This document shows positions 1 through 6,881 of a stretch of 7,706 nt of DNA, in pieces. The notes beneath the pieces were generated by a model. That model was given only the letters and a program-made list of their open reading frames with translations. It did not search any database and was not told the DNA's origin. Within the stretch, counting starts at the first letter, position 1, and each line of letters starts with the position of its first letter. The stretch comes from Verrucomicrobia bacterium UBA1731. Its GTDB lineage: Bacteria; Verrucomicrobiota; Kiritimatiellia; RFP12; UBA1067. The position numbers and the translations under genes are program-made. Where the stretch lies: contig DCIH01000042.1 in NCBI GenBank assembly GCA_002317575.1, positions 4,993-12,698 of the forward strand, read 5' to 3'.

Positions 1-1178
1 TTCTCGGCCAAGGCGCCGAGGCCAAAAAGTGTGCGCTGAATGCAACAATCGGCATGGCGTTCGAAGAGGACGGCTCGCCGCTCGTCATGAAATGTTTCGC
101 CGACAAGGTGAACCTCGACAAGAAGGCGTTCCTCTACGCCGGTAGCTTCGGCGTTCCCGCGCTGCGCGAGACATGGAAGGCGCTCCAGCTCAAGAAGAAC
201 CCCTCGCTCAAGGGCGTTCCGTACTCCCTGCCCGTGGTGACGAACGCGCTCACGCATGGTTTGCGCATCTGCGCGGAGCTCTTCGCCGGTCCGGCGGACA
301 AGGTGCTCGCTCCCGATCTGTTCTGGGACAACTACGCGCTCATCTTTCAGGAGGCGGTCGGATCCAAGCTCGAAACCTTCAACACCTTCAAGAACGGCGC
401 GTTCGACGCGGCCGCGCTGAAGAAAGCACTGCTGGGCGCGGGCAAGAAGAAGATCCTCATCCTCAACTTCCCGAACAACCCCACGGGCTACACGGCCACG
501 CTGGAGGACGCGAAGAAGATCGTCGCGGCGGTGAAGGCCGCGGCGGCGGCGGGCAAGAAGGTCGTGGTCGTTCTGGACGACGCGTACTTCGGGCTCGTGT
601 ACGAAAAGGGCATCCACGAGGAATCGCTTTTCGCGGAGTTCGCGACGCTGCACGAAAATGTGCTCGCGGTGAAGCTCGACGGCACCACCAAGGAGGATTA
701 CGTGTGGGGCCTGCGCGTCGGATTCATCGCGTTCGCGTTCAAGGGCGCGACGGCCGAGCAGCTCAAGGCGCTCGAGGCGAAGGCCGCGGGCGATGTGCGC
801 AGCGCGGTGTCGAACATCACCTCGATCGGCCAGCAGATGGCCGTGGCGGCGCTGGCGGATCCCGGCTACGCGAAGCAGAAGCGCGAGAAGTACGCGGTGC
901 TCAAGAAGCGCTACGAGACGATCCGCGCGATCTTCAAGAAGCATCCCGAGTACGCCGAATCGTTCGAGGCGATGCCGTTCAACTCCGGCTATTTCATGTG
1001 CGTGAAGCCGAAGGGCGTGGACGCCGAAACGCTGCGCAAGCATCTGATCGCGAAGCATTCGGTGGGCACGATCGTCCTGTCGGGACTGATCCGCCTGGCG
1101 TTCTCCACGATCCCGCGCGCGAAGCTTGCGGGTCTTTTCGCCGCCGTCGACGCGGCGGTGCGCGAACTGAAGGGTTGA
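1..1178 (+). CDS. Class I/II PLP-dependent aminotransferase, N-terminus outside the window
   Basis: Probable cytosolic aminotransferase of fold type I that moves an amino group between an amino acid and a 2-oxo acid through pyridoxal phosphate; the substrate cannot be read from sequence. The frame is open from base 3 to the TGA at 1176-1178. An ATG exists at base 54, but the codons before it read as AEAKKCALNATIG, typical of this family's conserved N-terminal region, so the true start lies upstream and perhaps 30-40 residues are missing. Counting from the base-54 Met, hallmarks are NNPTG near residue 140, the cofactor-ring Asp in DDAYF (D175/D176, Y178), the Schiff-base lysine K213 in DGTTKEDYVWG, the phosphate-binding-type R221 in GLRVGF, and a C-terminal Arg (R347 in SGLIRLAF) suited to bind the substrate carboxylate. 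All expected catalytic residues are present. It ends one base before the next gene, so cotranscription is likely, though a functional link to secretion is not evident. Confidence 0.9.
   Translation, partial: LGQGAEAKKCALNATIGMAFEEDGSPLVMKCFADKVNLDKKAFLYAGSFGVPALRETWKALQLKKNPSLKGVPYSLPVVTNALTHGLRICAELFAGPADKVLAPDLFWDNYALIFQEAVGSKLETFNTFKNGAFDAAALKKALLGAGKKKILILNFPNNPTGYTATLEDAKKIVAAVKAAAAAGKKVVVVLDDAYFGLVYEKGIHEESLFAEFATLHENVLAVKLDGTTKEDYVWGLRVGFIAFAFKGATAEQLKALEAKAAGDVRSAVSNITSIGQQMAVAALADPGYAKQKREKYAVLKKRYETIRAIFKKHPEYAESFEAMPFNSGYFMCVKPKGVDAETLRKHLIAKHSVGTIVLSGLIRLAFSTIPRAKLAGLFAAVDAAVRELKG
1169..1174 (+). promoter_or_regulatory. Ribosome binding site supporting a TTG start
   Basis: GAAGGG lies five bases before the TTG at 1180 and inside the last codons of the aminotransferase. 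It supports TTG at 1180 as the start of the PilM/GspL-like gene. The first in-frame ATG is not until about base 1312, which would cut into the N-terminal domain. Confidence 0.6.
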
Positions 1179-1179
1179 T

Positions 1180-2571
1180 TTGGCGAGGGACTGCACAGTT
1201 CTGGGCGTCGAAGGCGACGCGTTGCGGGCGTTTTCCGCGGGTGGCAGGCGCGAGTCCTGGCCGCTTGCGCGCGCCGTCGACGCGTTCGCCGAGCCGTCTG
1301 CTGACGACGACATGCCGCCGGCGGAGGACGCATCCGAAGCGGCGGAAGACGCGCCCGAATCCGAGACATATTCGCTCGCGGAGGCGTTTCGCGCGGCGGG
1401 CCGGAAATTCGGCGTGCGCGAGGTCGTGCTCTCGCTGCCGCTTTCGCGGTTGCTGGTGAAGATCGTCCGCGTGCCCGTTGAAAAGCAGGAAGACGTGGCG
1501 GCGGAAGCCGGTACGGCGTTGGACAAGGTTTCCCCGTTCCCGGACGAAGAACTGATGGTAGGGTCCGAAACGGTGCTCGAAACCGAGCGCGAGATCGTGA
1601 CGCTGGTGGCGGCGCTGCCGGAGGCGACGAGCGCGGAAATCGGCGATGCGCTCGAGGCGGCGAAGCTGCGCGTGACGCGCACGGACGCGACGGCGCTCGG
1701 CTGGTTGCGGTCGCTCTGGCCCCGGCTGGCGCGCGAAGGCGCGCCGCGGCGGCAGGTTGCGCTGATGGACCTGGACGACGGCTGGGACGTGGTGGTGGTG
1801 GACGGCGGCGCGCCGTCCGTGGTGCGCGGCCTGGGGACGGTGGCGTCGGCTGCGGATCTCGTCCGCGAAACGACGCTCACGCTGTTGCAGGCGCCGTTCG
1901 GCGCCGAGGTGGGCGAGGTGGTGGTGTTCTCCCGCGCGCCGCTGGCGGCGGACGTGGCGGAGCGGCTGGCGGCGTTCGGTCCGCTGCGCGTGGAGAAGGT
2001 CGAAGACGATTTCGGCGGCGTGGAAGGCGTCGCGTGGCGCACGGACGAAGGCGCGTCCTTCGATGTCACGCCCGAGGCGTGGTCGCAGGCGCTCGCGGAA
2101 ACGCGTTTCAAGCGCAAGCTCGTGGGCTGGGTGGCGGCGTCCGTCGCCGTGTGGCTGGGCGTCATGGGCGTTCTGTTCGGCGTGCCGTTCGCCTACGACC
2201 AGATGACGGCGCGCGAAAAGCAGCTTTCGAAGAAACACGAAAAGGCCTATCGCGAAGTCAAGGGCATGCGCGAGCGCGTGAAGCTCGTGCAGCGCTATTC
2301 GGATCACGCGCACGGCGCGCTGGAGATGCTGCGCCTGGTCTCCGAGCGGTTGCCGGAAGGCGTCACGCTCACGAGTTTCCGCTATGTGCGCGAAGACAAG
2401 CTCGACGTCTCCGGCGAAGCGGAAGATGCTCAGGCCGTGTACACGTTCAAAAACGCCCTGTCCGACGCGGGCGTTTTCGCGTATGTCGATTTGCAGGGGA
2501 TCTCGGCGCGCGGCGCCGTCGTGAAGTTCAGTGTTTTCGCTTCCTTCACCGAGAAGGAGGAGAAGAAATGA
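1180..2571 (+). CDS. PilM/GspL-like actin-fold protein fused to a PilN-like periplasmic domain
   Basis: Likely inner-membrane platform protein of a type II secretion or type IV pilus-type machine (463 aa). GspL and PilM proteins form a cytoplasmic actin-like domain that links the assembly ATPase to the periplasmic platform. Residues 1-35 resemble a first beta unit, residues 36-62 are an acidic Asp/Glu/Ala/Pro linker, and about 65-305 form the degenerate actin-like domain, with REVVLSLP followed by the VRVP and AGTALDKVSPFP region. The second strand pair begins near residue 194 (VALMDLDDGWDVVVV) and lacks a clear nucleotide-binding glycine motif. One membrane helix spans about 314-338. The periplasmic part (340-463) has a short coiled coil and then a ferredoxin-like PilN-type fold (SERLPEGVTLTSFRY, DVSGEAEDAQAVYTF). 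TTG start; the stop overlaps the next ATG. The exact family (GspL versus a PilM-PilN fusion) is uncertain; the role is fairly secure from architecture and neighbours. Confidence 0.8.
   Translation: MARDCTVLGVEGDALRAFSAGGRRESWPLARAVDAFAEPSADDDMPPAEDASEAAEDAPESETYSLAEAFRAAGRKFGVREVVLSLPLSRLLVKIVRVPVEKQEDVAAEAGTALDKVSPFPDEELMVGSETVLETEREIVTLVAALPEATSAEIGDALEAAKLRVTRTDATALGWLRSLWPRLAREGAPRRQVALMDLDDGWDVVVVDGGAPSVVRGLGTVASAADLVRETTLTLLQAPFGAEVGEVVVFSRAPLAADVAERLAAFGPLRVEKVEDDFGGVEGVAWRTDEGASFDVTPEAWSQALAETRFKRKLVGWVAASVAVWLGVMGVLFGVPFAYDQMTAREKQLSKKHEKAYREVKGMRERVKLVQRYSDHAHGALEMLRLVSERLPEGVTLTSFRYVREDKLDVSGEAEDAQAVYTFKNALSDAGVFAYVDLQGISARGAVVKFSVFASFTEKEEKK
2555..2560 (+). promoter_or_regulatory. 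Strong Shine-Dalgarno site for the PilO/GspM-like gene
   Basis: AGGAGG sits seven bases before the ATG at 2568 and inside the upstream gene, where it helps encode that protein's EKEEKK C-terminus. With the ATGA overlap (start 2568-2570, stop 2569-2571), it indicates translational coupling. The same stretch recurs before kdsB. Confidence 0.75.
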
Positions 2572-3110
2572 ACAGACTCGGATTGCGCGATCAGGCCGTT
2601 CTGGCCGCATTTGGCGTGCTGCTTCTGTACGGCCTCGCGGCGTTTCTGTGGTTCGGTTCGCAGGAACAGGCCTGGCGCAAGGCGGAAAAGCGCCACAAGG
2701 CGGCGCTGGAACAGCGCGTGGCCGAGGACAAACTCATCCGCGAGCGCGCAAAATGGTATTCGGCGTACGAAGCCGAGCGCGAGAAGATGCCGCAGTTCTC
2801 GTCCGAAAACAGGAACGTGGACACGCACTGGCTCGGCGTCGTGGGGGGGCTCGCCGCCACCAATCATGTCACGCTTCAGAACCAGCAGGCGAAAGCCGAG
2901 GAGCAGGCCGGCGACGTATCCGTGCTGCCGGTGGATGTCCGAAACGCCGAAGCGTCGCTCAAGTCGCTCGTCCATTTCCTGTACGACCTGCAGTCGGCGC
3001 CGAACACGATGATGGACGTGAGCTCGCTCGATGTGAAGCCGAACAACCAGCAGAAGGGTTATCTGCGGGTCAATTTCACCGTTGGTTGCGCGTACATGAG
3101 GGGCGAGTGA
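2568..3110 (+). CDS. PilO/GspM-like inner-membrane platform protein
   Basis: A 180-residue bitopic membrane protein likely to partner the PilM/GspL-PilN-like protein in the periplasm. Visible parts are a short cytoplasmic N-terminus, one membrane helix at about residues 10-29 (AVLAAFGVLLLYGLAAFLWF), a charged helical stretch at about 31-75 and a C-terminal ferredoxin-like domain at about 90-177. The domain shows the family style: a helix with LKSLVHFLYDLQSA followed by strands ending GYLRVNFTV. PilO and GspM proteins share this plan and dimerise with PilN/GspL through it. The start is the ATG at 2568, preceded by a strong Shine-Dalgarno site and overlapping the upstream stop by ATGA. The length fits GspM/PilO (about 160-210). 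Sequence conservation in this family is poor, so the assignment rests on architecture, the C-terminal pattern and position just before a secretin gene. It contains a run of seven Gs at 2843-2849 without loss of frame. Confidence 0.75.
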   Translation: MNRLGLRDQAVLAAFGVLLLYGLAAFLWFGSQEQAWRKAEKRHKAALEQRVAEDKLIRERAKWYSAYEAEREKMPQFSSENRNVDTHWLGVVGGLAATNHVTLQNQQAKAEEQAGDVSVLPVDVRNAEASLKSLVHFLYDLQSAPNTMMDVSSLDVKPNNQQKGYLRVNFTVGCAYMRGE

Positions 3111-3134
3111 GTTGGAAGTCTGAAGGGTCGCTTT

Positions 3135-3141
3135 GGAAGGG
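3135..3141 (+). promoter_or_regulatory. Ribosome binding site fixing the secretin start at 3148
   Basis: GGAAGGG lies six bases before the ATG at 3148. It favours that ATG over the in-frame TTG at 3133, which would overlap the binding site itself and place acidic residues ahead of the signal peptide. The gap of 37 bases (3111-3147) holding this site is the largest in the window. I see no hairpin or clear promoter in it. Confidence 0.65.
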
Positions 3142-3147
3142 AATCCG

Positions 3148-5901
3148 ATGAAAATGAAAGTGCATTTGCTACTTCTGACGGCGGTGATGACGGCGGGGGC
3201 GTTCGCGCAGCTTCGCAGTCCGCTACTGAACAACAACCGTCCCATGCCCGGTCGCCCCAATGTGCCGGGGCGCGCGGGCGCCCAGCAGGCGCAGGCGTCT
3301 GCCGCGCCCAAGCCCGTGAGCGAGCTGATGACGAAGTCCACCAACGGCACATGCCGGCTGAACATGATGGACGCGGAGGTTTCGGACGTGCTCAATGTGT
3401 ACAGCGAGGAAACGGGCAAGACGATCCTTTCGGCGCCGGACCTGCCCAAGGCCAAGATCACGCTCATGAGTCGCGACGACCTCGGCAAGGACGACTTCCT
3501 CCTGGCACTCGAGACGGTGCTCGTGATGAACGGCGTGATGCTCGACCCCTACGGCGAGAAGTTCGTGCGCGCGATTCCCGTGAAGGCCGGGCGGCAGAAC
3601 GGCATTCCGCTCGTGATCGGCGGCGTCACCAACTCCCTGCCGGACGACGGCACCGTGGTGAGCTACATGATCAAGCTCAAGAACATCGACACCCAGGAGG
3701 CGCAGAAGGCGCTGGAGGGTTTCAAGAAGCCCGAGGGCCTCTTCCAGGTGTTCGAGCGGACGAACTCGATTCTCGTCACCGACACGCGGCAGAACGTGAA
3801 CCGCATGCTCGCGATCCTGCGCGAGATCGACGTGGACACGCCCGTTAACGAAAACGTGTTCTACTACCAGGTCAAGTACGCGCTCGCGAACGACATCAAG
3901 TCGGCGCTCGAGACGATCGTGACGGAGTCGCAGAAGGACGCGAAAGGCCAGCAGACGGCAGGCCCGAAATTGAGCGGTTCGCCCGGCTTCAGCCGCGGCA
4001 ACACCGCGACGAACGGGCGGACGACGCTGTTCAACATGAACAACCGACCCGGTCAGCAGCAACCCCAGCAGACGGCGGCGAACGAGACGATGACGGCCTC
4101 CATTTCCGACGCCGACCGCGGCATGATCCGCGGCAAGGTGCTGATCCTCGCCGACGAACGCTCCAACAAGCTCATCATCATCACCTCGAAGCCCAACTAC
4201 GACTTCTTCGTGAAGGTGATCGAGACCCTGGACGTGGAAACGACGCCCGACGTCATGGTGGAGGTGATCCGCCTCAAGTACGCCGATGCCGAAGACGTGT
4301 CGGGCATGCTCAACGACCTCATCGGAAACTCCGCGAGTTCCTCGCAGAAGAACAGCCAGAACCCCGTATCCTCGTCGGCCCCCGCGAGCGGCAGTTTGAC
4401 GCGCCCCGCCACGACGACGGCGAAGGCGAAGGCGCCCGCGAACAGCAATCCCGGCTCCAAGGTGGGCGAACTCAACAAGGACAACGTGAAGGTCCTCGCC
4501 GACAAGCGCATCAACGGCCTCGTGGTGATGGCCCGCAAGCAGGACATGCCCACGGTGAAGGCGATCATCAACGCCATGGATGTGAAGCTCTCGCAGGTGC
4601 TCATCGAAACATGCATCATCGAAGTGACGCTCGGCGACGACATCAGCACCGGTATCGACTGGGTTCAGCGCGGCTGGAATCAAGACGGCACGCAACGCGA
4701 CGGCATGGTCAACCACAACAACTACATGTTGGGCGGCGGCGGCGGACAGACGGCTGCGTCCGCCATGCTGGGGACGATGATGTCGGTGGGTTCAAACGTC
4801 GTGTCGTCGGCTTCGTGGGGCGGCGCCAATCCCATCGGCGGCGGCGTGAACTATCTGATCAAGTCCGACAAGCTTAACCTTGCCGCCGTCGTGCAGGCAT
4901 CCAAAACGGATAGCCGTTCGAAATACATCGCTTCGCCGGTGATCATGACGGTCGACAACAAGGAAGCGACCGTGGAGGCCACCGAATCGCGCAAGTTCTA
5001 CAGCGGTTCGACCTCGACATCTTCCTATGGCAGCAACCCCACCACCACATACAATTACAGCGACAAGGACATCGGCATCAAAATCAAGGTGACGCCCAAG
5101 ATCAATCCGAACGGCACGGTGATGCTCACGGTGGAGGAGGAGTACTCCCAGCTTGGCGGCGGCCAGTCCGTGCTCGTGAGCGGCCAGAACGGTTCGCCGA
5201 ACAAGGAAAACATCGACACGGCGCTTTCGCGCAAGATGGCTGCGGACGTGCTGCTGGACAACATGCAGACCGTCGTGCTCGGCGGCCTGACGGAGACGTA
5301 CACATCCGAGAACGAGACGGGTGTTCCGATTCTGAAGGACATTCCGTGGATCGGGAAGTGGCTGTTCGGCAGCGTGACCCAAAAGGAATCCCGCAAGGAA
5401 CTTCTCGTGTTCATGACGCCGTACGTGCTTTCCGACGGCGACGAAGCGGAAATCGAGGCGATGCGGCGCAAGAAAGCGCTCAGCGATTCGCGGCCTTGGG
5501 ACGATCACGGCTGGTCCCAGAGCAAACTCGCCGATCCCGTCTCCAAGAAGGAACAGCTGCGTCGTCAGAAGGACGAATGGAAGAACGCCGATGCGGAACT
5601 CGTGACGAAACTCGCCATCGAAAAGGCGAAGCTCGACCGCGCGAAGGAGCTGCGCAAGCTCACGAAGGAAGAGGAGAAGACCTGGGTGGCGCTCAAGAAG
5701 GCGATTGAGGAAGAGGAGAAGAAGGCGCGTGAGGCTGAAGAATCCATGCTCGACCACGCCGCGCTGGACGAGTTCCGCCAGAAGAAGCTGTCCGAAGCGG
5801 AGCGCGACATCAAGGCGTCCGAGGAGAAGATCAAGGACGGGAACGAGCCGGCGCCTGATATCAACGCGCTTCTGATCAAGGACGACGAGGCGAAGAAATG
5901 A
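3148..5901 (+). CDS. gspD: Type II secretion system secretin GspD, with extended charged C-terminal tail
   Basis: Outer-membrane secretin that oligomerises into the channel of a type II secretion or type IV pilus-type system. At 917 residues it is longer than typical GspD (about 650-750). A Sec signal peptide spans residues 1-20 (Lys-rich start, hydrophobic LLLLTAVMTAGAFA, probable cleavage after AFA). A Pro/Asn/Arg-rich linker follows, then an N0-type domain (about 66-148), and N1 (170-231), N2 (235-364) and N3 (368-480) ring domains. N2 and N3 each carry a long polar insertion (roughly 262-330 and 395-440, rich in Ser, Asn, Gln and Pro). The secretin core covers about 482-765, with five consecutive glycines at 529-533, the strand pattern DIGIKIKVTPKI and the family signature VPILKDIPWIGKWLF (726-740). 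Residues 766-917 are a highly charged, largely helical tail. No lipobox is present. It is preceded by platform genes and followed by an ATGA-overlapping coiled-coil gene. Whether the system secretes proteins or builds pili cannot be told here. Confidence 0.93.
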   Translation: MKMKVHLLLLTAVMTAGAFAQLRSPLLNNNRPMPGRPNVPGRAGAQQAQASAAPKPVSELMTKSTNGTCRLNMMDAEVSDVLNVYSEETGKTILSAPDLPKAKITLMSRDDLGKDDFLLALETVLVMNGVMLDPYGEKFVRAIPVKAGRQNGIPLVIGGVTNSLPDDGTVVSYMIKLKNIDTQEAQKALEGFKKPEGLFQVFERTNSILVTDTRQNVNRMLAILREIDVDTPVNENVFYYQVKYALANDIKSALETIVTESQKDAKGQQTAGPKLSGSPGFSRGNTATNGRTTLFNMNNRPGQQQPQQTAANETMTASISDADRGMIRGKVLILADERSNKLIIITSKPNYDFFVKVIETLDVETTPDVMVEVIRLKYADAEDVSGMLNDLIGNSASSSQKNSQNPVSSSAPASGSLTRPATTTAKAKAPANSNPGSKVGELNKDNVKVLADKRINGLVVMARKQDMPTVKAIINAMDVKLSQVLIETCIIEVTLGDDISTGIDWVQRGWNQDGTQRDGMVNHNNYMLGGGGGQTAASAMLGTMMSVGSNVVSSASWGGANPIGGGVNYLIKSDKLNLAAVVQASKTDSRSKYIASPVIMTVDNKEATVEATESRKFYSGSTSTSSYGSNPTTTYNYSDKDIGIKIKVTPKINPNGTVMLTVEEEYSQLGGGQSVLVSGQNGSPNKENIDTALSRKMAADVLLDNMQTVVLGGLTETYTSENETGVPILKDIPWIGKWLFGSVTQKESRKELLVFMTPYVLSDGDEAEIEAMRRKKALSDSRPWDDHGWSQSKLADPVSKKEQLRRQKDEWKNADAELVTKLAIEKAKLDRAKELRKLTKEEEKTWVALKKAIEEEEKKAREAEESMLDHAALDEFRQKKLSEAERDIKASEEKIKDGNEPAPDINALLIKDDEAKK
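5887..5890 (+). promoter_or_regulatory. Shine-Dalgarno site for the coiled-coil gene
   Basis: GAGG lies seven bases before the ATG at 5898, within the secretin's last codons (DDEAKK). The start and the secretin stop overlap as ATGA, so ribosomes finishing the secretin can restart here. The region from 5885 to 5902 matches the sites at 2555-2572 and 6865-6882 at 16 of 18 positions. Confidence 0.6.
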
Positions 5902-6881
5902 AGGTCTTCTCCGTCGTCGTGGTCCTGCTCGTCGCCGTGGCCGGCGGCGCGTGGCATCTGTTGCTCGAAAAGGAGAAGACGAAGCAGCAGGAGATCGCCG
6001 TGCGCAAGCAGGAATCCCGCGAGGCGCAGGCGAAGCACGAGGCGAAGGCCGCCGAGTCGCTCAAGGGCGTGTTCACGGCGAGCAACAGGATCGTGCAGGC
6101 CTGGGTCGAGAAGGCGAAGGCCGAGGCGGACGCCAAGGCCGCCGAGGCGTTGGAGGCGGAATCCAAGCAGAAACTGGCGGAGGCGGAAAAGGCAAAGGCC
6201 GTCGCCGACGCGGACGCGCGCGATCTGGCCGCCGCCACGGCGGAGGAAAACCGAAAGGCGGCGGAGTCGTTGCGGGAGGCGGAAACGGCGAAGCGCGACG
6301 CGGCCCAGGCCGCGCTTCGGTTCGTCGAGACCACGAACGCCACGCGCATGGCGGAGCTGGCGCAGGCGGAGCGCGCGAACGAGCGGCTGGCGCTGGAGGC
6401 CAGGAACCGCGAACTGGCCGTGAAGCAGATGGAGCTTCTGAAGGCCGATTACGAGCGGCGCATCGCGGACATCGCCGAGTTGCAGGAATTGCTGCGGCAA
6501 CGCGAGGAGGAGACGCGTCCCGAGATGACCGTCGCCGATTTGGCGACCACGGACGACGAGATGCCGGAGATCCTCGGTACGGTGATCACGAACAAGCCGC
6601 CCGTCGAGCCCGCGACGCTTTCCGGCGCGAACGCGTTGCTGGCGTCCGCGCAGGCGCGTCGCGTCGGCACGGTGTCGAATTTGGTGACGCGCGCAAGAAA
6701 CCAGGTCACGGAAAAACTGGAGTCCTTGGCATGCGAAGCCGCCAAGGCGGGCGACGAGGCGCGCGCGGCGTATTATCTTCGTCAGCTGAAGATCCTGTAT
6801 CCCGATTACGATCCGAGGAAGAGCGAAGCGCCTCGGCCGCAGTTCGGGACGAACTGCTCTACGGAGGAGGAGAAGAAATGA
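5898..6881 (+). CDS. Membrane-anchored periplasmic coiled-coil protein of unknown function, coupled to the secretin
   Basis: I do not recognise a family for this 327-residue protein. Residues 2-21 form an uncleaved anchor or signal peptide (VFSVVVVLLVAVAGGAWHLLL) with no lipobox cysteine. Residues about 24-205 are a nearly uninterrupted Ala/Glu/Lys-rich helix expected to form a coiled coil, superficially like TolA or other periplasm-spanning rods. A Pro- and Thr-containing linker follows (about 208-240), then a compact helical C-terminal part (about 246-308) ending in AYYLRQLKILYPDYDP, which resembles one helix pair of a TPR-like unit. Two cysteines (279, 320) lie in this end and could pair if it is periplasmic. 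The start at 5898 overlaps the secretin stop and the stop overlaps the kdsB start, so production is probably tied to both. A structural or accessory role for the secretin is inferred from position only; a general cell-envelope scaffold is the alternative. Confidence 0.75.
   Translation: MKVFSVVVVLLVAVAGGAWHLLLEKEKTKQQEIAVRKQESREAQAKHEAKAAESLKGVFTASNRIVQAWVEKAKAEADAKAAEALEAESKQKLAEAEKAKAVADADARDLAAATAEENRKAAESLREAETAKRDAAQAALRFVETTNATRMAELAQAERANERLALEARNRELAVKQMELLKADYERRIADIAELQELLRQREEETRPEMTVADLATTDDEMPEILGTVITNKPPVEPATLSGANALLASAQARRVGTVSNLVTRARNQVTEKLESLACEAAKAGDEARAAYYLRQLKILYPDYDPRKSEAPRPQFGTNCSTEEEKK
6865..6870 (+). promoter_or_regulatory. Strong Shine-Dalgarno site for kdsB
   Basis: AGGAGG lies seven bases before the ATG at 6878, inside the codons for the coiled-coil protein's EEEKK C-terminus, with an ATGA stop-start overlap. 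The 18 bases from 6865 to 6882 are identical to 2555-2572, upstream of the PilO/GspM-like gene. The site fixes the kdsB start, since the frame itself stays open far upstream. Confidence 0.75.

Noticed and set aside
3..20. Small inverted repeat CTCGGC/GCCGAG near the left edge as a terminator
   Set aside because: It lies inside the aminotransferase coding frame, has a six-base stem and no following T run; in such GC-rich DNA it is expected by chance.
54..56. ATG at 54 as the aminotransferase start
   Set aside because: The codons before it continue the conserved family sequence ending NATIG, and no binding site precedes it; the gene begins upstream of the window.
994..2610. Long open frame of 538 codons on the minus strand
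   Set aside because: Its translation is Arg/His-rich with no domain pattern and lies opposite the PilM/GspL-like gene; such frames arise from GC-rich third positions in the real gene.
3133..3135. TTG at 3133 as the secretin start
   Set aside because: It overlaps the GGAAGGG site and adds residues before a well-formed signal peptide; the ATG at 3148 is properly spaced.
3223..4716. Long open frame of 497 codons on the minus strand opposite the secretin
   Set aside because: It is the complement of a secretin with clear family motifs, and its product is His/Arg/Leu/Val-rich without recognisable features or a convincing binding site.
6090..6330. Repetitive Ala/Glu/Lys codons in the coiled-coil gene as a tandem DNA repeat
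   Set aside because: The similarity is compositional; I could not find a unit repeated at fixed length at the DNA level.
5951..6877. Upstream extension of the kdsB frame, which would give a fused protein of about 558 residues
   Set aside because: The extension is Arg/Gly-rich shadow sequence of the coiled-coil gene in another frame. KdsB's own N-terminal motif begins at the ATG at 6878, just after a strong binding site.
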